Assembly: GCA_003023565.1 (NCBI GenBank)
Contig: PXSA01000039.1
Span: 1 to 64,000, forward strand
From: Halobacteriales archaeon QS_9_68_17
Lineage (GTDB): Archaea; Halobacteriota; Halobacteria; Halobacteriales; Natronoarchaeaceae
Reading direction: 5' to 3'
DNA: 64,000 nt
A program made the translations under genes and the position numbers. A model generated the notes under the pieces. That model was given only the letters and a program-made list of their open reading frames with translations. It ran no database searches and was not told the origin of the DNA. Every line of letters starts with the position of its first letter. The first letter of the stretch is position 1. Below are positions 1 through 8,617 of the stretch, piece after piece.

Positions 1-99
1 GTCGCGACGGGACTGGTACAGCACGACCCGATCGCGTCCGTGGAGTACTACGACGTCCGGCTCTCCGACCCCCGGGCTAACGGTTCGGTCTCCACCTGA
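1..99 (+). CDS. C-terminal end of an unidentified protein (partial)
   Basis: An open frame enters from the left edge in frame 1 and ends at TGA 97-99, leaving 32 residues (…VEYYDVRLSDP…). Codons have G or C at the third position as in neighbouring genes, so it is probably the true end of a gene on the plus strand. Too little remains to name a family. Confidence 0.45.
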   Translation, partial: VATGLVQHDPIASVEYYDVRLSDPRANGSVST

Positions 100-450
100 C
101 GACTGCGCGCTGCTCGCGAGCGCCTGCCGGCGCACGTCCGACAGGGGCGCTGGCGCGCTTCGCCACGGGGTGTCGGTCGTCGATAGTCCTCCGAAGGTCG
201 GTGATGGAGTCGCCGTCGGCGGTCGGTAGCCGTCCGACCGGGTCGGTCCGCACCACCCACGTTCGTGCGAACGTCGGTGTGTCCCTCAGCACGGTCGGTC
301 CCGCGCTGCGTCGCACGTTCGTTGTGAACCGTACAACACAGCCTCTCCGTCGCGCCCGGACCCCCGTGTCGTCGCTCTGTCGGGGCCTTACCGGGTGTTC
401 GACCCCCTGAACAAAGCACTTAACAACGCCTTCCCCCAAGATGGGGTTCC
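100..450. other. Intergenic stretch, no gene recognised
   Basis: The open frames here on both strands are arginine-rich and lack the acidic composition of real proteins in this genome. An A/T-richer element around 412-426 (CACTTAAC) lies about 25-35 nt ahead of the S17e start and is a plausible TATA box for it. Confidence 0.4.
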
Positions 451-633
451 ATGACGGCAGATCCAGAGGACATCATCAGTGCCGGCGATCGGTTACTGCA
501 GCAGCATCCGGACTCCTTCTCCAGCAGATTCAGCAGGAACAAGAAGCTGGTCACGAAGATGACGAACGTCGGATCCATCAGGCTCCGAAACCGCATCGCC
601 GGGTATATTACGAGGAAGAAAGCCGGCTGCTAG
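451..633 (+). CDS. Divergent ribosomal protein S17e family protein
   Basis: A 60-residue protein close in length to archaeal S17e (about 62 aa), a small-subunit ribosomal protein. The second half matches the family closely: NKKLVTKMTN followed by RLRNRIAGYITRK. The N-terminal third is unlike the usual haloarchaeal S17e, and the protein ends in Cys. The ATG at 451 was chosen because the TATA-like element at 412-426 sits at leaderless spacing and the family start is reproduced. It stands alone rather than in a ribosomal operon, so it may be a second, divergent S17e paralogue rather than the main one. The family assignment is secure; the paralogue role is inference. Confidence 0.8.
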   Translation: MTADPEDIISAGDRLLQQHPDSFSSRFSRNKKLVTKMTNVGSIRLRNRIAGYITRKKAGC

Positions 634-731
634 TCGGCCCCCGCTGTCTCCGCTCTCCGCCTTTCACTACTCGACCGGCGAAGTCGCCGGTGCGCTTCCG
701 AGTGATCGCGTTCCGTGTACGACCGGCCGAC

Positions 732-751
732 ATTTTACATACTAAGGGTGT
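732..751 (+). promoter_or_regulatory. Conserved 20-bp element, copy 1
   Basis: The sequence matches ATTTTACAYACTAAGGGYGT. A second copy at 33096-33115 differs at only two pyrimidine positions. It lies in the 634-972 intergenic gap, about 220 nt ahead of the aminohydrolase gene. The A/T-rich left half could be a TATA element, which would make this a promoter for a short untranslated RNA or a long leader. I see no gene in the rest of the gap. Confidence 0.4.
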
Positions 752-972
752 GTTCGCATCTCCCCGCCACGACGGCGGTCACCGTTTCGATGCGTGTCAC
801 GTAGCGCCCGCGCCGTCACACACTGGCCACGCACGTGATTATCGGACCTTACCATGTGTTTCGAGGGCGCTCGGGTGGCCGGGGACTGTGAGGGTCCGCT
901 TCGGCGCGGTCGCCGACCGCGATAGCCGACAGAAGCAAGGTTTTTCACGGTGCGTTCGGTCCTCGAAAACGT

Positions 973-2301
973 ATGTTGTTAGCCGGTACGGTGGTCGCCG
1001 ATTCCAGCACCATCATCCACGACGGAGCCGTCGTGGTGGAGGATTCGCGGATAGCGGCCGTGGGCGAGCGCGACGACCTGATCGAACTGTACCCGGACCG
1101 CGAACGACAGCAGTACGACGTGCTTCTCCCCGGCCTCGTGGGCGGCCACATCCACTCGGTACAGAGTCTCGGCCGAGGCATCGCCGACGACACGGAACTG
1201 CTCGACTGGCTCTTCGACTACGTTCTCCCGATGGAAGCCTCGCTCTCCGCCGAGGAGATGTCTATCGCCGCTGAACTCGGCTACCTCGAGATGATCGAGA
1301 GCGGGACGACGACCTGCGTGGACCACCTCTCGGTCGACCACGCGGACGAGGCGTTCGAGGCGGCCGGCGAGACCGGTATTCGGGGCGTCCTGGGCAAGGT
1401 GATGATGGACCGGCGCTCGCCGACCGGACTGCTGGAGGACACCGACGACGCGCTCGCGGAGTCCGAACGGCTCATCGAGAAGTACCACGGCGCGTTCAAC
1501 GACCGGGTCCGGTACGCGGTGACGCCCCGTTTCGCGGTGTCCTGTACCGAGGAGTGCCTCCGCGGCGCTCGCGAACTGGCGGACGAGTACGACGGCGTCC
1601 GGATCCACACGCACGCGAGCGAGAACCGGAGCGAGATAGAGACGGTGAAAGAGGACACGGGCATGCGGAACATCCACTGGCTGGACGAGGTGGGACTGAC
1701 CGGCGAGGACGTGGTCCTCGCGCACTGCGTCTGGACCGACGAGAGCGAGCGGGAGGTGCTCGCGGAGACGGGGACCCACGTCACCCACTGCCCGTCGTCG
1801 AACATGAAGCTCGCGAGCGGCATCGCCCCGGTCTGGGACTACCTGGGCCGCGGGATCAACGTCGCGCTCGGCAACGACGGGCCGCCCTGTAACAACACGC
1901 TCGACCCGTTCACCGAGATGCGGCAGGCGAGTCTCCTGCAGAAGGTCGACCGACTCGACCCGACGGCGACCCCGGCGAAGCAGGTCTTCGAGATGGCGAC
2001 GGTAAACGGCGCGAAAGCCGCCGGCTTCGACCGCCTCGGCGCGATCCGCGAGGGCTGGCGTGCCGACATCGTCGGCGTTCGCACCGACGTCACGCGGGCG
2101 ACGCCGCTCCACGACGTTCTCTCGCATCTGGTGTTCGCCGCCCACGGCGACGACGTGCAGTTCACCATGGTCGACGGCGAGGTCCTCGTGGAGGACGGCG
2201 AGGTGACGACCGTCGACGCCGACGCGGTCCGTCAGCGAGCCAGCGATGTCGGCCTCTCGCTCGACGAACACCGGGACGCGGCGAGGGAAGTGAAACCGTA
2301 G
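973..2301 (+). CDS. Amidohydrolase of the SAH/MTA deaminase - guanine deaminase - AtzB group
   Basis: A 442-aa metal-dependent aminohydrolase with the full TIM-barrel family layout. The metal-binding HIH is in PGLVGGHIHS (about residue 58), RIHTHASE supplies the next His, VVLAHCVW a third, and GNDGPPCNN the catalytic Asp. The stretch TPRFAVSCTEE resembles guanine deaminase and the opening (HSVQSLGRGI) resembles hydroxyatrazine/deoxyadenosine deaminases. It would hydrolytically deaminate a purine or similar ring, in the cytoplasm. The neighbouring nucleoside importer, adenine deaminase and Mo hydroxylases make a purine substrate likely, but guanine, deoxyadenosine and MTA/SAH cannot be told apart from motifs alone. 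It is transcribed alone, with tusA-like downstream. Confidence 0.8.
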   Translation: MLLAGTVVADSSTIIHDGAVVVEDSRIAAVGERDDLIELYPDRERQQYDVLLPGLVGGHIHSVQSLGRGIADDTELLDWLFDYVLPMEASLSAEEMSIAAELGYLEMIESGTTTCVDHLSVDHADEAFEAAGETGIRGVLGKVMMDRRSPTGLLEDTDDALAESERLIEKYHGAFNDRVRYAVTPRFAVSCTEECLRGARELADEYDGVRIHTHASENRSEIETVKEDTGMRNIHWLDEVGLTGEDVVLAHCVWTDESEREVLAETGTHVTHCPSSNMKLASGIAPVWDYLGRGINVALGNDGPPCNNTLDPFTEMRQASLLQKVDRLDPTATPAKQVFEMATVNGAKAAGFDRLGAIREGWRADIVGVRTDVTRATPLHDVLSHLVFAAHGDDVQFTMVDGEVLVEDGEVTTVDADAVRQRASDVGLSLDEHRDAAREVKP

Positions 2302-2429
2302 CGCCGCCCGTTTCTGCGTCTCCTCGTCCGTGCGTTCCTGCCGTTTCTCTCCGACCGCTCCGGACCCGCTCCGCTCTCGGCGTCCGACGCCGGGACAGGA
2401 TTATAGGGACCCGTACGCTTCGTTGGCAC

Positions 2430-2708
2430 ATGGAGCTGGACGTGAGTGGCACGGTGTGTCCGCGGACGGTGCTGGTCGTGCGTCGCTGTCTGGCGGAACT
2501 CGACCCCGGGGAGGAACTCCGCGTCGTGGGGGACTACCCTCCCGCCGAGCGGAGCGTCCGGCGGTCGTGTCACAAACACGGGTTCGACGTTTCGACGGAA
2601 CCGCCGTCCGAACCGGGGACCGAGTTCGTCCTCCGCATCCGCGCGACGGGCGCGACGGGCGCGACGGGCGCGTCGAGGGCGGAGAGCTCGGTTCGTGAGA
2701 CCTCCTGA
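2430..2708 (+). CDS. TusA/SirA-family sulfur carrier protein (copy 1)
   Basis: A 92-aa TusA-like protein. The persulfide cysteine is Cys10 in the TVCPRT motif, and a second cysteine (Cys47, SCHKHGF) sits where TusA proteins carry their second conserved Cys. It closely resembles the copy at 13315-13563 next to selD; both share GDYPPAER. TusA proteins hand persulfide sulfur, and in some organisms selenium, to later acceptors. The C-terminus is extended by an Ala-Thr-Gly run from a 9-bp tandem repeat and is probably disordered. It lies between the aminohydrolase and the importer operon, so a role in Mo- or Se-cofactor work is inferred from the paralogue. Confidence 0.8.
   Translation: MELDVSGTVCPRTVLVVRRCLAELDPGEELRVVGDYPPAERSVRRSCHKHGFDVSTEPPSEPGTEFVLRIRATGATGATGASRAESSVRETS
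2643..2669 (+). repeat. Three perfect copies of a 9-bp repeat inside the tusA-like gene
   Basis: GCGACGGGC occurs three times without interruption, encoding an Ala-Thr-Gly repeat in the C-terminal tail. Its length is a multiple of three, so copy-number change would not break the frame. Confidence 0.8.
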
Positions 2709-2768
2709 CAGGGTGCGGTAGCGGCCCGGCCCCACCGGCCCGTCTCGACGGGGCGGTAGCGCCCGCTC

Positions 2769-2909
2769 GCTCGCCGCGATCGCCTCTATCTCGACCCCTT
2801 TCGGCAGGTTCGCCGCTTCGACGGCGCTACGGGCGGGCGGTTCGCCGTCGATGAACCCGGCGTACGTCTCGTTCATCCCGTCGAAGTCCCCGATATCGTC
2901 GAGAAACAC
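2769..2909 (-). pseudogene. RidA/YjgF C-terminal fragment
   Basis: About 47 codons reading FLDDIGDFDGMNETYAGF… then PPARSAVEAANLPKG and EIEAIAA match the C-terminal half of RidA, the enamine/imine deaminase, including the substrate-binding Arg in PPARS. The N-terminal half is absent. The fragment begins two codons after the stop of the upstream permease, in the same frame, preceded by a second TGA. No family-like stop follows; the frame runs on into unrelated sequence. It is a truncated remnant of the last gene of the importer operon. Confidence 0.7.
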
Positions 2910-2915
2910 TCACCT

Positions 2916-3908
2916 TCAGTCCGTCTCGCGGCTGTACGCTTCGAGTAGCGCCGACGGCACTCCCAACTGCTCGCTGTCGAACCGGACGACGGTGACGAAC
3001 AGCACGAGGATCGTGGCGAGGTAGGGGTACGTCGCCATGATCGTCGGGTGCATGACGAAGTCCAGCGCCGGGTTGATCGTCCCGGCGAACGGCGTTTCCG
3101 CGCCGACCTGCACGGAGATGGCCTGCGAGCGGAGTTTCAGCGCGTCGAGCAGGCCGAACAGGTACGCGCCGATGAGGGCGCGCTCGGGCCGCCACTGCGC
3201 GAAGATGACGAGGGCGACGGCGATCCACCCCCGCCCGGCGGTCATCCCGGGTACCCACAGTTGCGAGAAGGCGAGCGAGAGGTGCGCGCCCGCGATGCCG
3301 GCGAAGAAGCCGCCGATCAGCACGCAGAGATACCGCATCCTGAACACGTCGACCCCCATCGTATCCGCCGTTTCGGGGTCCTCGCCCACGGAGATGATCT
3401 CCAGACCGAGGTTCGTGCGGAACAGGAAGAACCAGACGACCGGGATGAGCGCAAGCGCGATGAAGTCCGGGGCCGTGCTCCGGAACAGCGCCTCGCCCAC
3501 GACGGGTATCCCGACGAGGTACTCGCCGACGAGCGGCAGCGTCGTCCGCGGGAACCCGCTGATCGACTCGCTCACCCACTCTTGCCCGAAGAACGTGGTG
3601 AGTCCCGTTCCGAGCAGCGTGAGCATGATCCCGCTTATTACCTGGTCGGAACTGAGCGATATCGTCAGGAAGGCGTGGATCAGCGCCATCGCGACGCCGA
3701 GCAGGCCGGCGACGAAGAACCCGAGCCAGTAGCTCCCGGAGACGACGGTGACGACGAACCCGCCGAGCGCGCCGACGAGCATCATCCCCTCGACGCCGAG
3801 GTTCAACACGCCGCCGCGCTCGCTGATGATCTCGCCGAGGCTCGCGAAGACGAGGACAGTCGACGCCCGCACCGTCGCGTCGAGCAGTCCCGCGACGAAG
3901 CCCGCCAT
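2916..3908 (-). CDS. Nucleoside-type ABC transporter permease (NupQ/YufQ family)
   Basis: A 330-aa polytopic membrane protein of the branched-chain/nucleoside permease superfamily. The diagnostic segment SLGEIISERGGVLNLG followed by VEGMML is typical of the second permease of BMP-dependent importers. Many hydrophobic helices and few charged residues separate it from soluble neighbours. It partners the permease at 3910-5010 (stop and start 1 nt apart), the double ATPase at 5007-6671 and the lipoprotein at 6979-8055. Nucleosides, nucleobases or related heterocycles are the expected substrates, which fits the surrounding purine genes; the exact ligand cannot be read from sequence. Confidence 0.88.
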   Translation of the reverse strand: MAGFVAGLLDATVRASTVLVFASLGEIISERGGVLNLGVEGMMLVGALGGFVVTVVSGSYWLGFFVAGLLGVAMALIHAFLTISLSSDQVISGIMLTLLGTGLTTFFGQEWVSESISGFPRTTLPLVGEYLVGIPVVGEALFRSTAPDFIALALIPVVWFFLFRTNLGLEIISVGEDPETADTMGVDVFRMRYLCVLIGGFFAGIAGAHLSLAFSQLWVPGMTAGRGWIAVALVIFAQWRPERALIGAYLFGLLDALKLRSQAISVQVGAETPFAGTINPALDFVMHPTIMATYPYLATILVLFVTVVRFDSEQLGVPSALLEAYSRETD

Positions 3909-3909
3909 C

Positions 3910-5010
3910 TCAGACCTCCCCCACGGTGCCGGCGGGCCGGTCGTTCGGTTCGCGCTCTATCGTCACGTCGACCCGGTAGCTCTTGATGAACTCCGCCGTG
4001 ATGAGAAACAGGATGATGAGCGCCTGAATGACGTCGATCAGCGCCGCGGGGACGCCGTAAACGACCTCCATGCTCGACCCGCCGACGAAAAGCAGCGCGA
4101 AGAAAAGCGCGGCGAGGAGGACTTGAAACGCCCCGTTCCGTCCTAGTAAGGCGATCGGGATGGCGGTGAACCCGTATCCGGGGGAGAACTCGGGCCTGAG
4201 TCGCCCCTGTACGCCCGCTATCTCGTTGACCCCGGCGAACCCCGCCATCGCGCCGCCGAGGAGGAACACGAGCAGATACACTTTGACCGTGCTCATCCCT
4301 GCCTGCGTGGCGGCGGCCGGGTTCGACCCGACGAACGTCACTTCGAACCCGACCCGCGTCCGGGTGACGATGACGTAGGTGGCCGCGACGGCCAGCAGGC
4401 CGACGACGAACCCCGCGTGGACGCCGGTCCCGAAGAGATCCGGCAGCAGTGCCGCGGTGGGGAGCAGGGCGCTCACGGGGAAGTTCCCCTGCCCGCCCTG
4501 CATCGGCCCGCGAACCATGTAGTTGGCCAGTTCGATCGCGACGAACGTCAGCAGCAGCGTCGTGATGATCTCGTTGACGTTCCAGCGGGCTCTGAGCCAC
4601 CCGGGGACGCCGGCCCAGACCCCGCCCGCGACGCCGGCGGCGGCGAGCGCGAGCGGTATCAGGACGTACGACGGCGCGCCGACGTTCAGGCCGACCCAGG
4701 TGCCGGCGATAGCGCCGGCGTACAACTGCCCCTCCGCGCCGATGTTCCACAGGCCGGCACGGAGCGGGACGTACACCGCCAGCCCGGTCAGGACGAGCGG
4801 AACGGACTTGACGAGGGTCTGTCGGAGCCCCAGTTCATCGCTGGCCGTCTCCAGAAACATCGTGCTGTAGGCGGCGATAGGGTTCACGTCGAGGGCGACG
4901 AGCGCGACGGCGCTGACCGCGAGCGCCATCAGAATGGTGAACACCGGCGTCCCGTACGACAGCCACCGGGGCACGTCCTCTCTCGCGGTCAGGTCTATCT
5001 CGACGTTCAC
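3910..5010 (-). CDS. Nucleoside-type ABC transporter permease (NupP/YufP family)
   Basis: A 366-aa permease. After a short cytoplasmic N-terminus (MNVEIDLTAREDVPRW) it has a series of membrane helices and the family segment LRAGLWNIGAEGQLYAGA. This is the first permease of BMP-type nucleoside importers. The start is GTG at 5010; its last two bases lie within the TGA of the ATPase gene (GTGA overlap), so the two are translationally coupled. The stop is 1 nt before the start of the next permease. The C-terminal tail after about residue 340 (YRVDVTIEREPND) is cytoplasmic. Confidence 0.88.
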   Translation of the reverse strand: MNVEIDLTAREDVPRWLSYGTPVFTILMALAVSAVALVALDVNPIAAYSTMFLETASDELGLRQTLVKSVPLVLTGLAVYVPLRAGLWNIGAEGQLYAGAIAGTWVGLNVGAPSYVLIPLALAAAGVAGGVWAGVPGWLRARWNVNEIITTLLLTFVAIELANYMVRGPMQGGQGNFPVSALLPTAALLPDLFGTGVHAGFVVGLLAVAATYVIVTRTRVGFEVTFVGSNPAAATQAGMSTVKVYLLVFLLGGAMAGFAGVNEIAGVQGRLRPEFSPGYGFTAIPIALLGRNGAFQVLLAALFFALLFVGGSSMEVVYGVPAALIDVIQALIILFLITAEFIKSYRVDVTIEREPNDRPAGTVGEV

Positions 5011-6671
5011 GAGTCCCCCCTCCCGTCGGCCACGGCCTGGTCGGCGCTGTCAGCGGTCGGCTCGCCGTCGGTCCCTTCGCCGCCGGTCATCTCCAGTCCG
5101 ACGCGCTTGCGGTCCGCCTCGGTCGGCGTGGTCTCGTACGCTATCTCCCCCTCGTAGATGACGAGGATGCGGTCGCTGAGGTCGAATATCTCGTCGAGGT
5201 CCTCCGAGATGAGCACCACGCCGGTGCCCGCCTCGCGCTGGTCGAGGATCGTCTCCCGGAGGAACTCGATAGCGCCGACGTCGACCCCCCGGGTCGGCTG
5301 GTTCGCCACCAGCAGCCGCGGGTCCCGGTAGAGTTCCCGCGCGAGGATGAGTTTCTGGAGGTTCCCGCCGGAGAGGTCGCCGGCCAGCATCTCCGTGGTG
5401 TCTCGCACGCCGCGCACGTCGAACTCCTCGACCAGGGTTTCGGCGTACGTCTCCAGTTCGTCGTAGTCGAGGAAGTAGCCGCCCCCGAACCGGTCGTCGC
5501 GGAAGTCCTTCATCGTCGCGTTGTACATGACCGAGAGGTCCTCCGCACAGCCGTATTCGAGGCGGTCCTCGGGGACGAACGAGACGCCCTCGTCGATGAA
5601 CCGGCGCGGCGACGCCCCGGTGAGGTCCGCGTCCGCGATGGCGACCCGACCGTCGGTGAGTTCTCGCAACCCCACCAGTGCTTCGGCGAGTTCCGACTGC
5701 CCGTTGCCGCTGACGCCCGCGATGCCGACGATCTCCCCCGACCTGACCGTCAGGTCGACGCCGGAGAGCGCCTCGATCCCGCGTTCGTCCTCGGCGCGGA
5801 GGTTCTCCGCCCGGAGGACGGGGTCGCCTATCTCGGCGGGGTCCTTGTCGATCTGGAACAGCACCTCCCGCCCCACCATCATCCGGGCGAGGTCGGCCCG
5901 ACTCACCGAGGACGTGTCGACGGTCCCGACGTTCTCGCCCTCCCTGAGGACGGTGACCCGGTCGGTGATCGCCTTCACCTCCTTCAGTTTGTGCGTGATG
6001 AAGACGATCGAGAGGCCCCGTTCGGCCAGGCGTTCGAGAGTGTCGAAGAGCCGCTCCGCCTCGTTCGGCGTCAGCACCGCCGTCGGCTCGTCGAGGATGA
6101 GGAGATCCACGTCGCGGTAGAGCGCCTTCAGGATCTCCACGCGCTGCTGCTGACCGACGTTCAACTGCCAGATGCTCGCCCCGACGTCGATGTCGAACCC
6201 GTACTCCTCCGCGAGGTCCGCGATGCGCTGTTCCGGGACGTCGAGACCGAGCGAGAACCGCCGCGCGAGCCCGCTGACGACCCGGTTCTCGCGAAAGCTC
6301 TCGGGAAGCCAGCTATCCTCGCTTTCCGCGCGGAACAGCGCCGACGGCTCCCGTTCGCCGAGGACGACGTTCTCGGCCACGGTCAACCGGGGGATGAGCA
6401 TGAAGTGCTGGTGGACCATGCCGATACCGCGCTCGATGGCGTCCTGCGGTGAGTCGAGGTCGAGGCGACGACCGTCGAGCCGGATCTCCCCGCCGTCGGG
6501 AGCGTACAAACCGTACAGGATCTTCATCAGCGTGCTCTTCCCCGCCCCGTTCTCCCCGAGCAACCCGTGGATCTCGCCGCGCCCGACGGCGAGGTCCACC
6601 TCGTCGTTCGCGACCACCCCGGGGAACTCCTTCAGTACGTCCTCCATCCGGAGGAACGGTCCGTCGGTCAT
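5007..6671 (-). CDS. Nucleoside-type ABC transporter ATPase with two nucleotide-binding domains (NupO/YufO family)
   Basis: A 554-aa protein with two fused ABC domains. The first has Walker A GENGAGKST (about 39-47), signature LNVGQQQRVEIL and Walker B LLILDEPTAVL. The second has the degenerate P-loop GVSGNGQSE and signature LSGGNLQK, as in sugar and nucleoside importers of this type. It energises the two permeases encoded directly downstream. It is the first gene of the minus-strand operon; a TATA-like element at 6705-6714 lies about 35-40 nt upstream. It diverges from the lipoprotein gene across a 307-nt control region. The 30 C-terminal residues are acidic and poorly conserved. Confidence 0.9.
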   Translation of the reverse strand: MTDGPFLRMEDVLKEFPGVVANDEVDLAVGRGEIHGLLGENGAGKSTLMKILYGLYAPDGGEIRLDGRRLDLDSPQDAIERGIGMVHQHFMLIPRLTVAENVVLGEREPSALFRAESEDSWLPESFRENRVVSGLARRFSLGLDVPEQRIADLAEEYGFDIDVGASIWQLNVGQQQRVEILKALYRDVDLLILDEPTAVLTPNEAERLFDTLERLAERGLSIVFITHKLKEVKAITDRVTVLREGENVGTVDTSSVSRADLARMMVGREVLFQIDKDPAEIGDPVLRAENLRAEDERGIEALSGVDLTVRSGEIVGIAGVSGNGQSELAEALVGLRELTDGRVAIADADLTGASPRRFIDEGVSFVPEDRLEYGCAEDLSVMYNATMKDFRDDRFGGGYFLDYDELETYAETLVEEFDVRGVRDTTEMLAGDLSGGNLQKLILARELYRDPRLLVANQPTRGVDVGAIEFLRETILDQREAGTGVVLISEDLDEIFDLSDRILVIYEGEIAYETTPTEADRKRVGLEMTGGEGTDGEPTADSADQAVADGRGDS

Positions 6672-6814
6672 GGCTGAGAATCACAGTCACGTGTGTACCT
6701 GCCACGAGTATAACCTTTACCGATAGTATCCGGCACCTGATTGGCGAGACGCGCACGCGGTTCCCGCTTCGAGGGTGTCCTGCCGTCCCGACCCCGACGC
6801 GTCCCGCCCGCGAG

Positions 6815-6829
6815 ATTACCAGAGGTAAT
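6815..6829. promoter_or_regulatory. Palindrome ATTACC-AGA-GGTAAT in the importer control region
   Basis: A perfect 6-bp inverted repeat around AGA, in the 6672-6978 gap between the divergent ATPase operon and the BMP lipoprotein gene. It looks like a dimeric repressor or activator site; the protein is unknown. The gap contains no gene. Confidence 0.5.
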
Positions 6830-6850
6830 GGGTATGCTTATGACGGAAAG

Positions 6851-6889
6851 TGTTATACGTTACCGAGGGACTATGTTAGTCCGATAACA
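6851..6889. promoter_or_regulatory. Nested inverted repeats ahead of the BMP lipoprotein gene
   Basis: GGACTA-TGT-TAGTCC (6868-6882) is a perfect palindrome, flanked by a second matched pair TGTTAT (6851-6856) and ATAACA (6884-6889). The A/T-rich element TGTTATACG could itself be a TATA box. The 90-nt distance to the start at 6979 fits an operator with a leader. Confidence 0.5.
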
Positions 6890-6978
6890 GCAACGACCGT
6901 CGCGTCCGACCGCGGGGCGGACGCGCTCGACGATAAACGAGACGAACGGACAACCGCGACAACACACGACACACAACA

Positions 6979-8055
6979 ATGGCAAACCGGACGATATCAC
7001 GACGAAACGCGCTCAGGGCTATCGGCGTCGCCGGAACGGTCGGCGTCGCCGGCTGTTCGAGCGGCGGTTCCGGCGGCGGGGAGGGGTCGGACTCCGTGCG
7101 GGCGGCGTGGGTGTACACCTCGGAGGTCGGCGACCTCGGCTGGTCGTGGGCGCACGACCAGGGGCGACAGACGGTCAACGAGGAGTTCGACTGGCTGGAG
7201 ACGGCGTATTCGGAGGCCGTCGAGCCTTCGGACGGGCGACGGACTATCGAGCAGTACACGCAGGAGGGGTACGACATCATCTTCGGGACCACGTTCGAGT
7301 ACATGGATCCGATGTTGCAGGTAGCACAGCAGAACCCGGACACGCTGTACGAGCACTGCTCCGGCTACAAGACGGGGGAGAACATGGGGCGGTTCTTCGG
7401 TCGGATCTATCAGGCGCGGTACCTCGCCGGCGTCGCGGCGGGCCACGTGACGGAGGCCAACTCGCTGGGCTACGTCGCCGCCTTCCCCATCCCCGAAGTC
7501 GTCCGCGGTATCAACGCCTTCACGCTCGGCGCGAGGTCGGTCAACGATCAGGTGACGACGAAGGTGCGGTGGACGAACACGTGGTTCGACCCGCCGACGG
7601 AGAAGGAGGCCGCGCAGTCGCTCATCGACGAGGGCGTCGACGTCATGGCGCAGCACCAGGACTCCCCCGCCGCGGTCGAGGCGGCCGGCGACGCGGGCGT
7701 CTGGTCCACCGGTTACGACGCGCCCATGGGGGAGTTCGGCGGTGACCGGTATCTCACTTCGCCCATCTGGCATTGGGAGGTGTTCTACGAACCGACGCTA
7801 CAGTCGGTCCGCGACGGGTCGTGGGAGTCGGACTTCTACTGGGAGGGGATCGATTCGGGCGTTGCCGGTCTCGACGACTGGGGGCCGTCCGTCCCCGAGG
7901 AGGCGAAAAACGCCGTCTCCGAGGAGCGCTCCGCCATCGTCGACGGCGACAGCACCGCGTGGGACGGCAGCCAGTACGCCGACGCGGACGATGCCACGCT
8001 CTTCCAGGACATGAACAGTTACGTGGACGGCGTCGAGGGTGAGGTCCCCGACTGA
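6979..8055 (+). CDS. BMP-family substrate-binding lipoprotein
   Basis: A 358-aa exported protein. It has a Tat signal (SRRNALRAIG) and a lipobox (GVAG-Cys26), then a low-complexity Gly/Ser linker and the BMP fold starting VRAAWVYTSEVGDLGWSW. This family captures nucleosides or related ligands and feeds them to the NupOPQ-type transporter encoded divergently (2916-6671). The mature protein would sit on the outer face of the membrane. A control region with two palindromes lies immediately upstream. The usual 350-aa length is complete. The specific ligand is not visible, but adjacent adenine deaminase and purine genes suggest a nucleobase or nucleoside. Confidence 0.9.
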   Translation: MANRTISRRNALRAIGVAGTVGVAGCSSGGSGGGEGSDSVRAAWVYTSEVGDLGWSWAHDQGRQTVNEEFDWLETAYSEAVEPSDGRRTIEQYTQEGYDIIFGTTFEYMDPMLQVAQQNPDTLYEHCSGYKTGENMGRFFGRIYQARYLAGVAAGHVTEANSLGYVAAFPIPEVVRGINAFTLGARSVNDQVTTKVRWTNTWFDPPTEKEAAQSLIDEGVDVMAQHQDSPAAVEAAGDAGVWSTGYDAPMGEFGGDRYLTSPIWHWEVFYEPTLQSVRDGSWESDFYWEGIDSGVAGLDDWGPSVPEEAKNAVSEERSAIVDGDSTAWDGSQYADADDATLFQDMNSYVDGVEGEVPD

Positions 8056-8165
8056 CGCGGTCCGCGTGAACGGTTCGGGAGCGTCGCTCCGTCGCAAGAA
8101 CACCAACCGAATAGTAATCGGTAAGAGATCTATCCCGGCTCGGTGTCCGTGCTAAGCAATAGCAC

Positions 8166-8480
8166 ATGACAGAGAGGGGTGGATCCATCGACCCGGCGTA
8201 CGAACTCGAAGACAGACCGCCGGCAGTGAGGGCGGTCTTCCTCGGCGTGCAACACGTCGCGGCCATGATCGTTCCGGCCACCGCGGTGGCGCTCATCGTC
8301 GGCGGCAGTGTCGGGCGTGGCTCCAGAGACACGTCGTTTCTGGTCCGGACGGTGCTCGTGTTCCCGGGCCTCGCCACGCTGGTGCAGGTGTTCCCGATCG
8401 GTCCGGTCGGAGCACGGCTACCGGTCGTGACGGGGACGAGTTTCGCGTTCGTCGGCGCGGCGACGACCCTCGTCACGTCA
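8166..8480 (+). pseudogene. NCS2 xanthine/uracil permease, 3'-truncated
   Basis: The first 105 residues read as a normal NCS2 nucleobase:cation symporter. There is an acidic start, YELEDRPPA, the first helix with GVQHVAAMIVPA, and LPVVTGTSFAFVGA. The similarity then stops after about position 8480. The frame runs into unrelated sequence until a stop at 8621, just inside the start of adenine deaminase. Roughly three quarters of the expected 450-500 aa is missing, so it cannot be a working permease. Its position between the BMP importer and ade suggests it once supplied purines to the same pathway. Confidence 0.8.
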
Positions 8481-8617
8481 CCTCATAGCAAGCTATTTCA
8501 TCGTCCGCTTACACTCTCTACTATGCCGTTCGACAGCTCCGGGATCGACGACCCCGACGCTCGACGGTCCGGCGTGGAGGCGGATGGGAGGCCCTATCGC
8601 CGCGGGAGGCGGGGACC

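Noticed and set aside
973..2301. Naming this gene as guanine deaminase
   Set aside because: TPRFAVSCT favours it, but the N-terminal half is closer to deoxyadenosine/hydroxyatrazine deaminases; motif reading cannot settle it.
2232..2909. Whole 225-aa minus-strand frame as a gene
   Set aside because: Only its first 47 codons resemble RidA; the rest overlaps tusA and the aminohydrolase end on the other strand and is arginine-rich.
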